Positions 15,194 through 27,700 of a stretch of 46,796 nt of DNA are shown one piece after another (position 1 is the stretch's first letter; each line of letters opens with the position of its first letter). Made by a program: the position numbers and the translations under genes. Under the pieces are notes generated by a model. The model was not told the origin of the DNA and did no database searches. It worked only from the letters and a program-made list of their open reading frames with translations. Source of the stretch: an uncultured Eubacteriales bacterium (GTDB lineage Bacteria; Bacillota; Clostridia; Christensenellales; CAG-917); contig URUQ01000001.1 of assembly GCA_900551145.1 (NCBI GenBank), forward strand, positions 1-46,796, read 5' to 3'.

Positions 15194-15222
15194 ATTTTAT
15201 CATACAATCGGCACACTGTCAA
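15194..15222 (-). promoter_or_regulatory. Near-consensus promoter that predicts a leaderless mRNA
   Basis: On the minus strand, TTGACA (15217-15222), a 17 bp spacer and TAAAAT (15194-15199). Only seven bases separate the -10 from the ATG at 15186, so the transcript would begin at or one base before the start codon. No ribosome binding site is present. Confidence 0.65.
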
Positions 15223-15577
15223 ACGACAGACGATTATCGAAAACGGTTATAGGGAAACAACGCAATAGAATATCGATAAAACAAAAATTTTATGCGAAAA
15301 CCGTCGAAAAATCGAAGTAAATAAGATTTGCCGTAAAATAATTTTTTTCAAGATATCTAACGGCGTTTAACTAGTCGTAAAAAATTGTAAAATTATGTCA
15401 AAATATAGCGTTAGAATATTGAAAAGCCGACAATTTGGTGAGATTTTGTCAAAAACGGACAAAATCGCAAAAAATTATTGTTTTTTGAGCCGTTGCCATC
15501 AAGTTTTAATACTTTTTTAGGACAAAAACGCAAGTTATTGTGGACCGAATACGCTCGCACCACAAGGTATAGGTCGG
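15223..15577. other. AT-rich intergenic region upstream of the giant gene
   Basis: No gene is seen. The stretch holds one AGATATCT at 15351-15358, matching two more beside the giant gene promoter. A perfect dyad GATTTTGTC (15442-15450) with GACAAAATC (15458-15466) has a seven-base loop, and a weaker pairing of CAAAAAA (15468-15474) with TTTTTTG (15481-15487) follows. The stems are AT-rich and could be protein sites or a small RNA end. Confidence 0.5.
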
Positions 15578-15597
15578 AGATATCTAAAAAGATATCT
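15578..15597 (+). promoter_or_regulatory. Paired AGATATCT palindromes abutting the giant gene promoter
   Basis: AGATATCT occurs at 15578-15585 and 15590-15597, four bases apart. Each is its own reverse complement, so the pair is both a direct and an inverted repeat. It ends one base before the -35 hexamer at 15599, and a third copy lies at 15351-15358. The position suits an activator touching RNA polymerase or a repressor loop. Confidence 0.5.
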
Positions 15598-15598
15598 A

Positions 15599-15627
15599 TT
15601 GACAAAAGCGTGCGAAAATCGTATAAT
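15599..15627 (+). promoter_or_regulatory. Perfect consensus promoter of the giant lipoprotein gene
   Basis: TTGACA (15599-15604), exactly 17 bp, then TATAAT (15622-15627): both hexamers are perfect. A second TATAAT follows at 15635-15640. Transcription near 15634 leaves a leader of about 54 nt ending in a GGAGGAAG ribosome binding site. Confidence 0.85.
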
Positions 15628-15687
15628 TGTCACGTATAATAATCTATCGTGCATACGCAAGTGAGCGTGTGCCTTCGGAGGAAGATT

Positions 15688-15762
15688 ATGAGAATGAGAA
15701 AGTTATCACTCGTTTTGCTGCTCGTGATGGTCAGTGTTATGCTGTTCGGTCTCGTAGCATGT
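15688..15762 (+). other. Lipoprotein signal peptide with lipobox
   Basis: MRMRK gives a basic n-region, LSLVLLLVMVSVMLFG the hydrophobic core, and LVAC the lipobox, with the lipidated cysteine at residue 25. The mature protein starts CNTSSGDNSTTPV, a flexible Ser/Thr/Pro/Gly tether of about 25 residues. This is the usual plan for Gram-positive lipoproteins processed by Lgt and LspA. Confidence 0.92.
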
Positions 15763-18700
15763 AATACGTCCTCGGGCGACAACAGCACTACGCCTGTTAT
15801 CCCGACACCGAATCCCGGCGGGGACATCGTCGACAACAAGACGATGCTCGATTCGCAGATTGCATGGCAATTGTTTAAGACGGTTGCACTCAATGCGGGA
15901 GCGGAAAGCAGTAGAGGCAGTCGTTACATATCGGTCGACACGACGTTCATACTCGGTTTCCAAAAAGACTCGTACGATTCTCTCGTGACGATGCGCTTTG
16001 CCGGTAAGATCGATACGGAAGCCAATTCGCAAGCCGACGACACTAGCGAAATCCTCGTTGAGTTCAGACAATTCAAAAACGACGAACTCGGCGACGCGAC
16101 GGTGGACGCGGACAGAATTACGACACTTTCGTCAAGCGGACAGGGCAAACTTCTTTGCGGCGCGTACTACTATGAGGGCAAACTCGTCACCGATATGCGC
16201 GGTCTTAAGAAAGGCGTTCAAGTCGCTTGGACGAAGGATATCGATATGGCCGCGTTCGTTGAGAAATTCAACGGATTGCTCGAAGACCTCAACCTCACGC
16301 AAGTGGTGTTTGACAAGCTCCTCGGCCTCGACGTCGGAGCGCTTATCAAGAAACTTGCGGGTCTCGATCTCGTCAACGTGACGGTGGAACAATTGCTCGT
16401 CAACGTTCTTTTGGGCGGTGCTCGTTCTCGTTATATCGATTACGGCAGCGGACACGCGGCATTGCAAATTCCTATTGACCTCGGCATTATCGTCGGGGCG
16501 ATTCCGCTCGTTCAAGGCTTGATACCCGAAAATATCACGGCTCTCGTAAAACAAATTCTCGGTCTCGATCTCGGCAAGCTCGGCTCTTTGGCCGGTATGG
16601 CTTTGTATCTCGAAGCGGATATCAGAGAGGCGAACACCGATAAGGCAAAACTTACGGGCATCAAGTTTGACATCGACACCAACTTCAATTCTTACGGCGT
16701 AAAAGAAGTCGAAGAAAGATACGGCAAATTCCAAAGCGAAGTCGGTATCTCTTTGGGTTACGCAAAAGCAGACTTTGCGGGCTCTCCCGACATTGACGTA
16801 AAGGGACTTCTTCAAAAACGCACCAAAGACAACGTACCGTTCGAAGACGGTGCGGATACTTCCGATAACTTCTATTCTCACGTTGAAACAAAAATTGCTG
16901 AAAACAAGCAAACTTATTCTCCCCTCACTCTCGATGCGGAAATCAAACTCACGCTTGACCTCAAAGAAGGCAAGTTGACCATTCAAAACGCAATCGACTC
17001 TTTCGGCACGCTCATATCAAATATAATCACCAAAAACGTATCTCCGGAAATGATGGCTTCGCTTTCCAAGTTGTTTGCGAAAGACATCGTTATCAACAAT
17101 CAAAAGATAGAACTTTCCGTCGCGTTGCAAGGCAAGATCAACACCAAGAACCCCAAAGAAACCAAGATTTTGGCGGAAGTTCGCGGTCTTGACAGCAAGA
17201 AGAGACTCGGCGCGTACTATGACGGCTCTCTCGAAGGCGTTTATATAGACGCAAGCGGTGTGCTCGGTGAAAACGGCACGAAGTTCAGAGTGGACGACAT
17301 CAACGTCAACGAACTTCTCGACAGCCTTATCGACAAACTTTTCGACACCATCAAAAACGCTATCAACGGCGATGCAACGGGAAGCGCAAGCTATGCTCAA
17401 CTCCTCGACGATGCGGACATCATTATCGAACACGACACTCTCGCGTCCGACAGCGTAGACACGATGAGCCTCATTTCCGCTATCGTGGAAAAGGTCAAAG
17501 TGGATATGGACGGAAATATTTTCAACATCAAAGGTATTTCCGTGGCACTTACGCAAGACGTCCTCGATATGATCTTCGGTCTTGTATTCACGGGTGACAA
17601 CGCAGGCGCAAAAATTCCGCTCGATTATGCGGAACTCAAATATGAAAACGACGGAGGACAACGCGAAAAACGCCTCGGTCTCACGGCAAAACTCCTTATT
17701 CCCAACTCCGATAGCAATATCAACAACGGTTTGGATTTGACGCTCGGATTGGGCGGTGCAATAACGTTCGGCAACATCAACAATATCGATTATTTCAACG
17801 ACGCTTTCGCATACGTACAAGAACACGCAAACGAGTATTTGCCTATCCTTTCCAACGGTGAACTCAACGCAAACCTCTTGCACGTCAACGTTTCTACGGG
17901 CATCAAGATTGATTTCGAGACGCTCAAAGGCACGCTTGCAGACCTCAAAGTCGATTTGCGCGACCAAGAACTCGGCGATTCGTTCAGAGGTATCCTCATC
18001 GATTTGCTTGTCGAGCTTGGCAACATCAAAGGCGGGCTCAAACTCGACCTCAGCGCGGACATTGACGCAACGGACGGTCTCGACCTCAACGCTATACTCA
18101 AATCCACCGCAAAGATAATCATCTCCAAGTCAAACGGCAACCAAGTGCTTTCACTCTACTTGCAAGACGGCGTTTTGTATCTCGACGCGTCGTTGTTGGG
18201 CAGTATAAAAGTGGACAAAATCAAGGTTGACCTTGCGGAATTGTTGCCCGCACTCGGCGTCGGCGCAAGCACTTCTTCCAAAGACGCTTACGTAGTCGAT
18301 GACGATACGCAGGGCGATGGCCTCGACACCGCGAAACTTATCGGTTTCATCGCGGGCGTGTTCCAAGGCGTCAAGATCGGCAACAACGCAATCGAAGTCG
18401 TCATCGGCGGCGGTATTCTCAACGAGCTTCTCACGATGCTTGGTATCAACAATCCCGCAACGCATTGGTACGACGAAGCGCAAGGCGATTACGTTGAAAT
18501 CGCAAAAACTCCCGCACCCGACGATTATACGGGCAAATATTATTATTTCGACGCTTCCGCCAACAAATACAAGGTGGCAAACGGCATCGATGTCAATTTT
18601 GAAAACTCCGATATCCAAGGCGGTATAAGAATCGCGCTCAACGACGGTCTCAACCTCAGCAAGCTCGAGCTCGGCGTATTCCTCGGACTCGGAAGCAGTC

Positions 18701-21700
18701 TCAACGCGGATATCTCCATTATGGGCATAACCGCAGGTCTTTCCGACCAATGCACCAAATATCTCGACGAGAACGATGCAAACGAATATCTCGAAATCTT
18801 GAAATATCCGTATATCTCTCTCGATTTGAGCCTCGGTCTCGACTTCCACGCGGACGAAGGTACGACTTTGATGCAATTCGGCATCAAGGGTACGCACTAC
18901 TTTGACGAAGAAACGAGACAATTCGTGGAAATCACCAAGGCCACTCCCGTTCCGAACGGTTATCTCGGAAAACTCTACTATTACGACGAGGCGGCAGGTC
19001 AATACGTTCCCGAAACGATAAATACGACGGAATTTACGTTTGAAAGAGATATGAAACTCAATTACGAGTTCCGCCTTGCGGGGCAAATCGATTTGTCGCC
19101 TATCCTCGCGTACTTGTTCGGTTCACCCGAAATCAGCACCAAAGACAACTCCACGTCCTTGCTCATCGAGCTTACGGGTAAGAAATTCGACTACGACCGC
19201 AAGGTTTTGCTCGGTTTGTACTACACGGGTAGCCAACTTTATATCGACGCAAGCAACTTTGGCATCGGCAAAGTCAAAGCCGATGTGGATTTGTATGAAA
19301 TTATCCTCGGATTGCTCGCAAAAGACTCCGTAGTAAGCATCAACGGCAACGGACAAGCGGTTGACGCAATGACGGCGGCGGAAGGTGACGCAACCGACAT
19401 CAAGGCAAAGAGACAACTCGCTTTGTCTATTATCGCTTTGCTCTCTTCAGACAGTCTCAAAATCGAACTTGCAAAAGGTTTGACCGAACTCGTATACGCG
19501 ATCCTCGGCGTTGACGCCAACGACGTCACGGCGTGGCTCGATATCGCTTGGGACAACCTCGAAGCACATGACGGCAAGTTCTTCCGCGTCAGCGGTTCGG
19601 TAAGCAACGTAAGCGGACAAGAAACGGGCGGTGCGGAAATTTACGGTCGTACGGTCAGTATCAATCTTGGCAATAAACAAGGTCCTACACACTGGTATAA
19701 CAACGCTACGGGTGAATATATCGCAGTGGCAGATCAACCCGCGCCCGCAGATTATATCGGAAAATATTATTACAACTGGTTTGGTACGTACAAAGAGTAC
19801 TCAACCGAAATTTTGATCGACCACAACGGTGAAAGCGTGCCGATGGGCAAATACTTGCAAGACAACGCCTTCGAGGACGCAAGCTTGTTCAACGAAAACG
19901 GCGACGTGACCATTCCCAGTATTTACGCGGAGATTAAGGGCACGATTTCCATCGGCGCAGACGCAGGCAACGACAAGTGGACAATCGGTGAATGGATTTC
20001 CAACTTCCTCGGCGACGACAACCCGAGCCTCAAATCCTTCATCGGTGATTTGCTCTTGCAATTCAACACACCGGTTGCGGCAGGTTCGGACATCGGTTTC
20101 CGTATCGCGCTCAACGCACGCCTCAATCCCGAAGTGCCTATCGATTTGTCGCAAAACGTTTACTATGTAAAACACGTTTTGACCACTCCGATTGCTTTGA
20201 CGAACGACTTCGATTACGTCGAAGTATACAAAATCGACGAAGCGGGCAAGAAATACGTTCTTTTGACGCAAGACGAGCGCAACACATATACGGGACAAGT
20301 GTTTGTCAAGTACTATAAGACAGATGGTATTGCGCTTGCCGAAACCAAACACGACGTCGCATTCAGAGGCGAAGCGTTTATTATCAAAGGTGACGCGGCG
20401 GTCAAGATTAACGTCACGGACGATAACGCAGAGAAGTACAAAGACGTGGCACTCTATTCGGCGGCGTCATTCCTCGATATCGCATATATACTCTCTCACA
20501 GCGACCTCGCAATCGAGATTTACAATGCAAGTATCGAAGATATCGACGGTATGAGCAACGCTCAAAAACTCGAAAAAGTTATCCTCGCACTACGCGTCGT
20601 TTATGCGGGTGAAGAGAACGGAAAGAGCGTAAGCACTCTCTATCTCGACATCAAAAACGACTTCCACCTTGCACTCACCAACATGCCGCTCGGTGACTTG
20701 CTCGGAGGTTTGCTCACGTCTTCGGATAGCACGGCAACGACCTCAGACGATACGCCCGATAATAACGCGAAGCCCGACATTATGGGCATTATCGGCTCAT
20801 CCCTCGGCAACCTCATCAGCCGTATCGGTATCGGCGAGGACAAAGTAAAAGTCAACTTTGCACAAGCGCTCGTAGCAACGCTCGTCAGTATGATATCCGG
20901 CAAACAAATTTCCGCGGACAACTTCCTCAAACTCGACTCCGACAACAGTTATCTCGCGTTTATGTGGAACAACGACTCTCCGTGGAAGAGCAACTATAAA
21001 CTTGACCTCAAAGTCAAGGCAGACCCTCTTTCTCTCGGTATCACGCTCAGCGGAATTGATATCGAAATCGGCAAAGACAACGGTGTTTTGCCCGAAGATT
21101 TCGACGCGTCCGTATACACGAGTTTTGAAAACCTCAATACTCTCTCTCTCAACGTCGAACTCGGTCTCGAACTCGGTCTCAAAAAGCAAGACGAGGAAAT
21201 CCGTCTTGAAAAATACATTGACCTTCTTATCAAGGATCTCGGTCTTAAACTCGGCATCGACTTCAAGGACGACGTATCGTACAAGATAGGTTTGACGGTT
21301 GGCGCAAACCTCGTTCTTAACGAAGCAAACGCGTCGAGAATGATTGTCGAAATCAAAAACGAAAATAACGGAGAAAGCATTCTTTCCGTGTACGTCGACG
21401 GCGGAGATATATACTTCGACTTCGGTGAACTCGGCGGAAACAAACCGTTCTATCTCAAAAATACCAACCTCAGCGAAGTCGTTTGCAACTACGTTAAGAA
21501 ATTGCTCGGCGACCTCAACAGCGTTGTAGGCAAGGGCGGAAACGACGCTTCCACGGCGGCAGATACCGCTGAACTGAGCGCAGACGAAAAGATGCAACTC
21601 ATTTTGGGTATCTCGGAAGGTAAACTCAGCGTTCTCGTTATGGAAAACGTCATCGTTGGGCTTATTGCGGCGATTACGTCCGGCACGAGCGGCGATATCG

Positions 21701-24700
21701 ACATCGCAAAGGTCCTCGAAGAGTTTGATCTCGACTTGTCCGTTGCGGTTGATTTCCAACTCGACCCCAGCCTCAGACTCGACCTCAACGTCGACAGCAA
21801 CCTAATCAACGTCGGTATCGGCGTCAAAGACATTGCATTGGCAACGGGCAACGACACGCAAACTCGCAAAACGATAGACGCCAAGGTTGACACAATCGTA
21901 AACAGCGGTAGATTTAAAGAGCTCACCGACGCACACATCATTGCAGTGGATTTGAGCCTCATCGTCGACTACTACGGCAGTGCAACGTACACCTATGTGG
22001 ACGATGAAAGAGCATTGAACAGAATCAATCCTGCCGAAAGATACTCGCTCAATGCGCACGACAACAGATTCGTACAAGACAACGACGGACGTTATATACG
22101 CGAAGGCTTTACGTTTGACAAACTTCTCGACGTAATCCTCGGAATGCAAGGCCTTGAAAGCATTACCAAGATGATGCTTCCGCAAATCCTCATATCCACG
22201 GCAAACAAGGAACTCGGTTTCACAACCGTAAAAGACGCGTTCAGCGTGGGCGATTTGCTCCAAAGATTGGGATTGTCTCTTGCGCTCACCGACAAAGTGG
22301 ACGACGGATTCAAACTCGATATCAACGCGCGTCTCAATCTCGAAGCTATGGGAATGAACGACTTGTCGCAACTCGATATCAAGAACCTCAATCTCGGTCT
22401 TGAAACGATTTTGGCAGGACTCGAGGCGCACATAGGCATCGATTTCACGTACGAACTCGGCGCGGCAAGCACCGCCAAGCTCGACATCTATCTCATAGAC
22501 GGCAGAATTTACGTCGACGCATCAGGTATCGGCGGTCCGCGCGTTCAAGTGGACTTGCTCGATTTGCTCGATTCTCTCGGCGTAGAACTCGCATCCTCTT
22601 CCTCGGATGCAATAATTGCAGACGGTGAAACTCCAAGCGATGATTCGACAAAAGATAATAATACTTCCGTTGACGTGGTTGGCATTGTCAACAAGCTCAT
22701 CAAGAATATTATCATCACCGCAAAACCGTGGGATGCGGGCTCTTTGGAGAACGGCAACAGAATAGACAACGTCGGCATCTTCTTCAGAAGCAACGCAATC
22801 AACGAGTTGCTCTCATTGTTGCTCAAGACCACCATCGAGTCCGACCAAGTGGTGCTTGACGAAAGCAACAGCGGATTGTATCTCTATCCGCAAACGGATA
22901 TGTTCGGCGACGACATGCTCGCTTTGAGACTCAGAGCGTCCCTCGCCAACAAGAAAGATCCGATATGGATTGCAAATGGTGAAGATTATCAACAATACAC
23001 GATGGATTTGGTGCTTGCACTCAACGCTCAAATAGGGCTTGAAAGCACTTCGGGCAACGAAGAAGGTATGCTCGATATCGACGAACGTCGCCAATTCATC
23101 TCACTCAACGAGTATGTCGAAAACATTCTCGGGCTTGTCAACGGCTTTAGAGACGAAATTTACTCCGTTGAAAAGACTCCGCTCGAAAACGGCATATACT
23201 ATGTCTTCAACGAAGATGCAAACGGCAACTATATCCTCAAATCCGGCATGTATCGTCCTATCAACGAAGGCGAAAATATTGCAGAAGGCACAAAACGTTA
23301 TTCTCGCGGTTATGCAACGATAGTAGGCCGCTATGTCGAAAACGCAGAGGGTGAATATATCCTCGACGCAACCAACGGCACCTATCGACTTATCTCAAAC
23401 GGCGAGGATGTAAGCGGCAAGCAACGTTATGCTTTTGTCGAAGAGGTTTATGCACTCACCTACGAAGAGGATGTCAACGGCGAATACGTCTACAACGAAG
23501 AAAAGGGTGTATATGTAAATAAGAATAGTGCGGACGCACCCGCAGGCGCGACAAAATATTATACGCGCACGATGACGGCTATCAAGGTTACGGATGAAAA
23601 CGGCAACGAAACAGTCGCAACCGTCAAAGACGTCAAAGTATATAAGAGAGCGGAAAAAGCGGTATATCAAGACCAAAACATCGGCTTGAGCGTAAGCGGT
23701 CTTATCTACTTCAATTCCGGCAGTGCGGAAACCACCAACGCAGGCGGTCTTATCAGCAACCTCTTTGGCGATATGATCATCAATTTGCAAACCAAGTCCG
23801 CATTTAACGCAGGTATCGGTGTGAGAATTTCCGCCAACGTTGACCTTGCGGCACTTGACTTGCTCGGCTTGATCTCGGGCGGTTCCATCGAGTCGTTTAT
23901 CGCAAACAGCGACCTTGATAAGGTGGAACTTGCAATCGAGTTTATCGAAGTGGACGAATACGGCTTCTTTGCAGAGTACGCAAACGGCGAGAAGAAAGTC
24001 CTCGGCGGATTGTACCTCAATCACGGTACTCTCTATCTCGACCTCACGGAAGTAGTCGACACGGCAGAAAACTACTCCAAGATCGACAACTTCGTTGATT
24101 TTGCAAAGAAAATCATCGATAAATTCCAGAAAGACGACGGACAAGGTCAAGATGCGACAGTTGCGGCGGACGTTCAGGAAATCAGTGCGGAACGTGCAAG
24201 TGCGGTAAGAGACGCAATGGTATTGCTCGCATACAGCGACGCTCAATTCCAAATTCAATTGACGCGCGCTTTGCTCGCATTCGTCATTTCTTCCTTCATG
24301 CCCGACCTCGGCTCTATCGAGGAAGTGTTCGACGTGTTCAATATTTCTCTCGGCGTTGACCTCGGCAGAGCGGAATTCAAGAAGATTTCCGACTTGTCTC
24401 CCGAAGAACAGGCCAAATTCGACAACGAATACAAAGGCGACAGATACAAACTCAACAATTCCACCGATCCGGAAGTCCAAGACACGTATTACGTGGAAGT
24501 GACAGACCTCGACGCATACTATCGCACCGAGAAGGGTGACTATTACTCGGCGGACAGCATGATACTCTATACCGGCGTCGACAATTATGTGGAAATCTCC
24601 AAAGTAGAAGCGTCCTCTTACACGGGTGCTATCTACAAAGCGGACGGCGAAAACTACGTCGAGCTTGCGGAAGGCGAGAAAGACACCTACGAAGGCACGA

Positions 24701-27700
24701 TGTACAAGAAAGTAACGACGTACGTCATCACGAGCAAGTACGAAGCGGGCAAGACCTATATCGCGCCCAACTCCAAGTACGAACTCATCACGGGCGTCGC
24801 ATACGGCAAATACATCAATAAGAACGACGACTATTACGGTCTTGTGAAGTTCGGTGAAGTCGAACAAAAGGTAAATCTTAGAAACTATAAGTTGTACGTG
24901 TACGACGGAAGCGCGCGCGTAGAAACGGATACGTTTATCAAAGATACCGAAAATAACTACTTCACCTACGTTATGTACAACGGTGAGCCCGTCAAGATCG
25001 AAAGCATTTACAAATATCAATTCGGATACGTCAAAGATCCGAACGGTGAATATTACCGCACGGTAACGTTGTTCGATTATATCAGCGAGTACTACCTCGG
25101 TCTCGATATCGCAATAGGTTGCGTCAATATGGGTCTCAAACTCGGCGGTTTGGATATCACCATCGGCGCAGGCAAGGAATTGTTGCCCGATTATATCCGT
25201 GACCAAAAGGCGCACTCCTACGTCAAAGACGGTGAAGAATACCTCTACACAAGCGACATTCCCGAAGAGGATATGGCACTTGTCGGCGAAGTCAAGACCA
25301 ATCCGTTCTATGACACAATCATCACGTTGTCTTTCTCTGTCGAATTCGAACTCGGCATCACCGAAGGCACGCTTGATTTCGGCCAAATTTTGAGCAATAT
25401 CATCGGCAACCTCGCGGGTATCGTGGTTGAAATGCCCTCTACTACGAAGGGTTATTCTTCCGCGCACTTCCGCCTCGACGTATCGCTTATGGTCGACATC
25501 TACGACCTCACCAAGTCCGAACTCAAACTCGAACTCATCAATATCACGGAGTCCGGTTATGAGAGCTTGTGGCTCGGTGCATACTATGTCAACAACACAA
25601 TCTATCTCAACCTCGAAGAAGCGTTCAATATCCAAAAAGTCGCAATCGGCGGTCTTAATATCGCGGAGATACTTGAAGACTACATCATCGATTTCGAAAC
25701 AACCGACGAATACTTCGATTACACCGACAAGACGGCTACGAGTTCCACCAAAGACGCATTCATAGCGTCCGACGACGCAACCACGGGTGACGATATCGAT
25801 TTCAGCAACAAAGACCTCGCTCTTGCAATCCTCATCAACAAGGATTTGCTTACCGTTGCGATCGGCGATATGCTCTTCGACACCATTCTCGAATATATCC
25901 CCGAAAGTTTGCTCGGCTTCGATATCAAAGACTTGTTCTATCAAGAGATCAACGGCAGTTTGCAACTCAAACTCGACACGGCAAACAAGATCAACCTCGA
26001 AGTTTCCGCAACCCTCGGTCTCGACGGTGAAAGATTCAATGCAGTCGGCACAGACAAAGTGACGCAAGCGGACGATCTCGCATCGGCAAAACTTTACGTG
26101 TTCCAACCGAGCACTACGGGCAACTTCGTATCGGGCAACGCCGGTCAATACTTCCGTGCAATCGCTCCCGGCAAAGACAAAGACGTCTTGGCAAGCGAAA
26201 GATACGAGAGATTTAGAATAGTCGAATACAACCCCGTAACCAAGGAAATCGTCGCAAAGAGAGTAATCGATAACAACAAGGGCGACGGTTCTGAAGTCCT
26301 TGACAGTGCAGAGAATATCTTCCCGCTCGCAGACACCAAGATTTACGAATTCGTAGCGGGAGCACAAGCCAACAAGTCCTACGTTTCCGACGGCGCGAAG
26401 TACGACACCACGCTCGAACTTTCTTTGGCAATCAAAGACCTCGACGTAGCGTTCACCAATTCTCGTACATACGTTTTGAGCGGTGATGAACTTGCAGAAT
26501 ATACCAACTTTGACGACGTAGACCGTTTCACGCTCGAAGAGACTATCGATATCTCCACGAGCTTCAAATACGGCAGCGACATCGATTTGAGCGTCGTGCT
26601 CGAAACACTCTTGCCGGGATTGAGCGGTGAAGATTTGCTCAAAATCAAGGCAGAGTCCGACACGAAGGGCGACGTAAACCGTTCGCTCCAACTCGTCGTA
26701 AAGGCGGATATCCAAATAGCGGCATTGCTCAACTATTTCCGCACCGAACTCGTCAAATACGTAGGAGACGACGACCAATTCGACGGAGATATGGACTTGT
26801 TTGTGGTTATTGATCTGCTCAAAAAAGTTCTCGATCAATTCGGTCAATCCGCTTTGACCGAGCTTGTAGCAAACATCGCAAGCTTTGTCAATCTCAGCGT
26901 AGTTCTTCAAACCAAGGGCGGTAACGATGCGGACTATCACGATTTGCTCGGCATTTATATGGCGGGCGGTACGTTTGAATTGCTCACCGACGCGGATATC
27001 GACGATCCGACGAGCGAAGATTATATCGCGCCGAGCGAGAGATTCGACCACTACTTCGAGACGAAGAACGGCAGTTACTATCTTGATTCCGACGGCAAAT
27101 ACAAACTCATCGAATCCGGCGAATACGCAGGCACCAGATACTCTTACGATTCGAGCTATTGCTACAGCAACGAAAAGGGTAGATACAAACGAGTCAACGG
27201 CGGTTTGTTCATCGATTTGAGCTACTTCAACATTCCGAGCGTAAAAGTGGATGCAAACGAAGTGCGCAAGCTTGTTTCCAGCCTCTTCACGGCGGGAACG
27301 ACGCAATCAGACGCAATCGCATCGGATGACGAACAACCAGAAGAAAAGCCGGAGGATAAACAAGATATATCCTTCCCGCTTGTAAAAGACGACACCATTC
27401 TTGAATATATCAGAGCGTTTGCATACGGATTGCAAATCACGTCCAGATATGTCAGAGTGCTGGCGCAACCCGACTATATCAACAAACTCCTTACTCTCCT
27501 TATGGGTGAGGACGCAATCCAATTCGACGATAGCGAATTCCGCAACAAACCGGCTGTTACGCTCTACACGGACAATACAAGATATTCTTACGAGCATAGA
27601 GCAGACGTCATCAATGCTTTCAAAGAGGAAGTCAAGGACATGACCGACCACACGACGCCCGCATACATCAAAGCGCGCAAAGAATTGGTCGGCGAGCTCG

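Noticed and set aside
15649..15687. Upstream ATG for the giant protein
   Set aside because: It would put 13 residues before the signal peptide and has no ribosome binding site, whereas the ATG at 15688 follows GGAGGAAG.
23395..27306. A 1303-residue open frame antisense to the giant gene, and similar long antisense frames elsewhere
   Set aside because: They lie in register opposite real codons. The sense strand rarely uses TTA, CTA or TCA, which removes antisense stops. Their proteins are Val/Phe/Asp/Arg-rich without domains or ribosome binding sites.
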